DNA from: Pseudophaeobacter arcticus DSM 23566 | GTDB taxonomy: Bacteria; Pseudomonadota; Alphaproteobacteria; Rhodobacterales; Rhodobacteraceae | Assembly (NCBI RefSeq): GCF_000473205.1 | Contig: NZ_KI421507.1 | Location: 3,767,057-3,831,056 of the forward strand | Reading direction: 5' to 3' | Length of the DNA stretch: 64,000 bases | In this document: in pieces, positions 63,524 to 64,000 of the stretch | How the letters are laid out: each line of letters begins with the position of its first letter | Position numbering within the stretch: the first letter of the stretch is position 1 | Position numbers and translations under genes: made by a program | The notes under the pieces: generated by a model | Database searches by the model: none | What the model was told of the DNA's origin: nothing | What the model saw: the letters and a program-made list of their open reading frames with translations, nothing else

Positions 63524-64000
63524 ATGGCACGTCTCTATCATGTCCCGCTTTCCCCATTTTGTCGGAAAATCCGTCTGTCCCTGGCGGAAAAGAAGATCGA
63601 AGTAGAGTTGGTTGAAGAGCGCTATTGGGAAGCTGACCCGGATTTTTTGCGCCGTAACCCGGCAGGCAAGGTGCCGGTTATCCGTCTGGATGGCAAAATG
63701 ATGTCTGAGAGCGCCGCCATCTGCGAGTATCTGGAAGAAACCCGGCCGACACCGGCGCTGATGCCCAGCGACCCCGATGGGCGCTATGAGGTGCGCCGCA
63801 TTGTCAGCTGGTTTGACGATAAATTTCACTCGGAAGTGACCTCAAAGCTGCTTTATGAGCGGGTCAACAAGAAGGTCACCGGTGAAGGCTATCCGGACAG
63901 CAAGAACGTCAAGGCAGGGGCCAAGGCGATCAAATATCATCTCGACTATATGACCTGGCTGCTGGACCATCGGCGCTGGCTGGCGGGGGACCAGATGAGT
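63524..64000 (+). CDS. Glutathione-S-transferase-fold protein (possibly FzlA), 5' part
   Basis: Starts at ATG 63524 and runs off the window end after 159 codons. The thioredoxin-like domain (LYHVPLSPFCRKIRLSLAEK, NPAGKVPVIRLDG, SESAAICEYLE) is followed by the helical domain. The WFDDKFHSEVTSKLLYERV segment resembles FzlA, an FtsZ-binding GST-like division protein of alphaproteobacteria. An ordinary glutathione transferase is the alternative. It lies 69 bases after mtgA, a cell-wall gene, which is compatible with a division role. Confidence 0.72.
   Translation, partial: MARLYHVPLSPFCRKIRLSLAEKKIEVELVEERYWEADPDFLRRNPAGKVPVIRLDGKMMSESAAICEYLEETRPTPALMPSDPDGRYEVRRIVSWFDDKFHSEVTSKLLYERVNKKVTGEGYPDSKNVKAGAKAIKYHLDYMTWLLDHRRWLAGDQMS

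Noticed and set aside
1..64000. CRISPR arrays, insertion sequences, prophage or integrases
   Set aside because: No regularly spaced repeats, transposase motifs, integrase or phage structural genes were seen.

Overview
The window looks like chromosomal core sequence of a marine alphaproteobacterium in the Roseobacter group (Rhodobacteraceae; Phaeobacter, Ruegeria or Leisingera are the likely neighbourhood). The basis is high GC, typical alphaproteobacterial blocks (rimP-nusA-ylxR-infB, lptC-lptA-lptB-hpf-ptsN, gltD/gltB, dnaK-dnaJ), a BacNav-type sodium channel, and several Rhodobacterales-style orphan proteins. The genus call is inference. I see no insertion sequence, prophage, integrase, CRISPR array or rRNA. 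One tRNA is present, tRNA-Leu(CAG).

Layout. 0-6.8 kb: the end of one half and all of the other half of a probable heterodimeric ABC exporter, an RNA uracil-C5 methyltransferase, a voltage-gated Na+ channel, two L,D-transpeptidase-fold proteins around a CAP lipoprotein, and a 60-residue exported membrane micropeptide. 6.8-17.4 kb: a tri-domain kinase/M23/class-III aminotransferase fusion, ferrochelatase, a methyltransferase, ComF, glutaredoxin 3, a nitrilase, MarR, UbiG, prolyl aminopeptidase and a half-length solute-binding protein. 17.5-23.0 kb: the translation/transcription operon rimP-nusA-ylxR-infB, with a terminator-like hairpin just upstream of rimP. 23.0-29.1 kb: an unexplained non-coding stretch, then mutT-argJ-ppiC diverging from secA. 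29.4-36.4 kb: a Rhodobacterales-type periplasmic pair, radC and dnaK-dnaJ. 36.4-47.3 kb: alkB followed by a surface-polysaccharide region (ABC-2 permease, cysQ, kdsB, galU, galE, three glycosyltransferases and a two-part sulfotransferase). 47.7-52.6 kb: the Rnd-KdsD-Lpt-HPF-PtsN cluster. 53-64 kb: tRNA-Leu, a single-domain globin, an NDUFA9-like protein, UppP, glutamate synthase with a GFA protein inserted between its subunits, MtgA and a partial GST-fold protein.

How the genes fit together. Much of the window serves the envelope. KdsD and KdsB both act in making CMP-Kdo, LptABC moves lipopolysaccharide, UppP recycles the lipid carrier, MtgA and the L,D-transpeptidase-fold proteins act on peptidoglycan, and SecA and PpiC export and fold envelope proteins. 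The 37-47 kb region can plausibly supply sugar nucleotides (GalU, GalE), assemble and branch a glycan, sulfate it, and recycle the by-product PAP through CysQ. That last pathway is inference from content and order. The parts I consider most worth testing are the tri-domain fusion, the sulfated-glycan locus, the GFA protein coupled to gltB, the Trp-containing mini-ORF before galU, and the hairpin-rich non-coding stretches.
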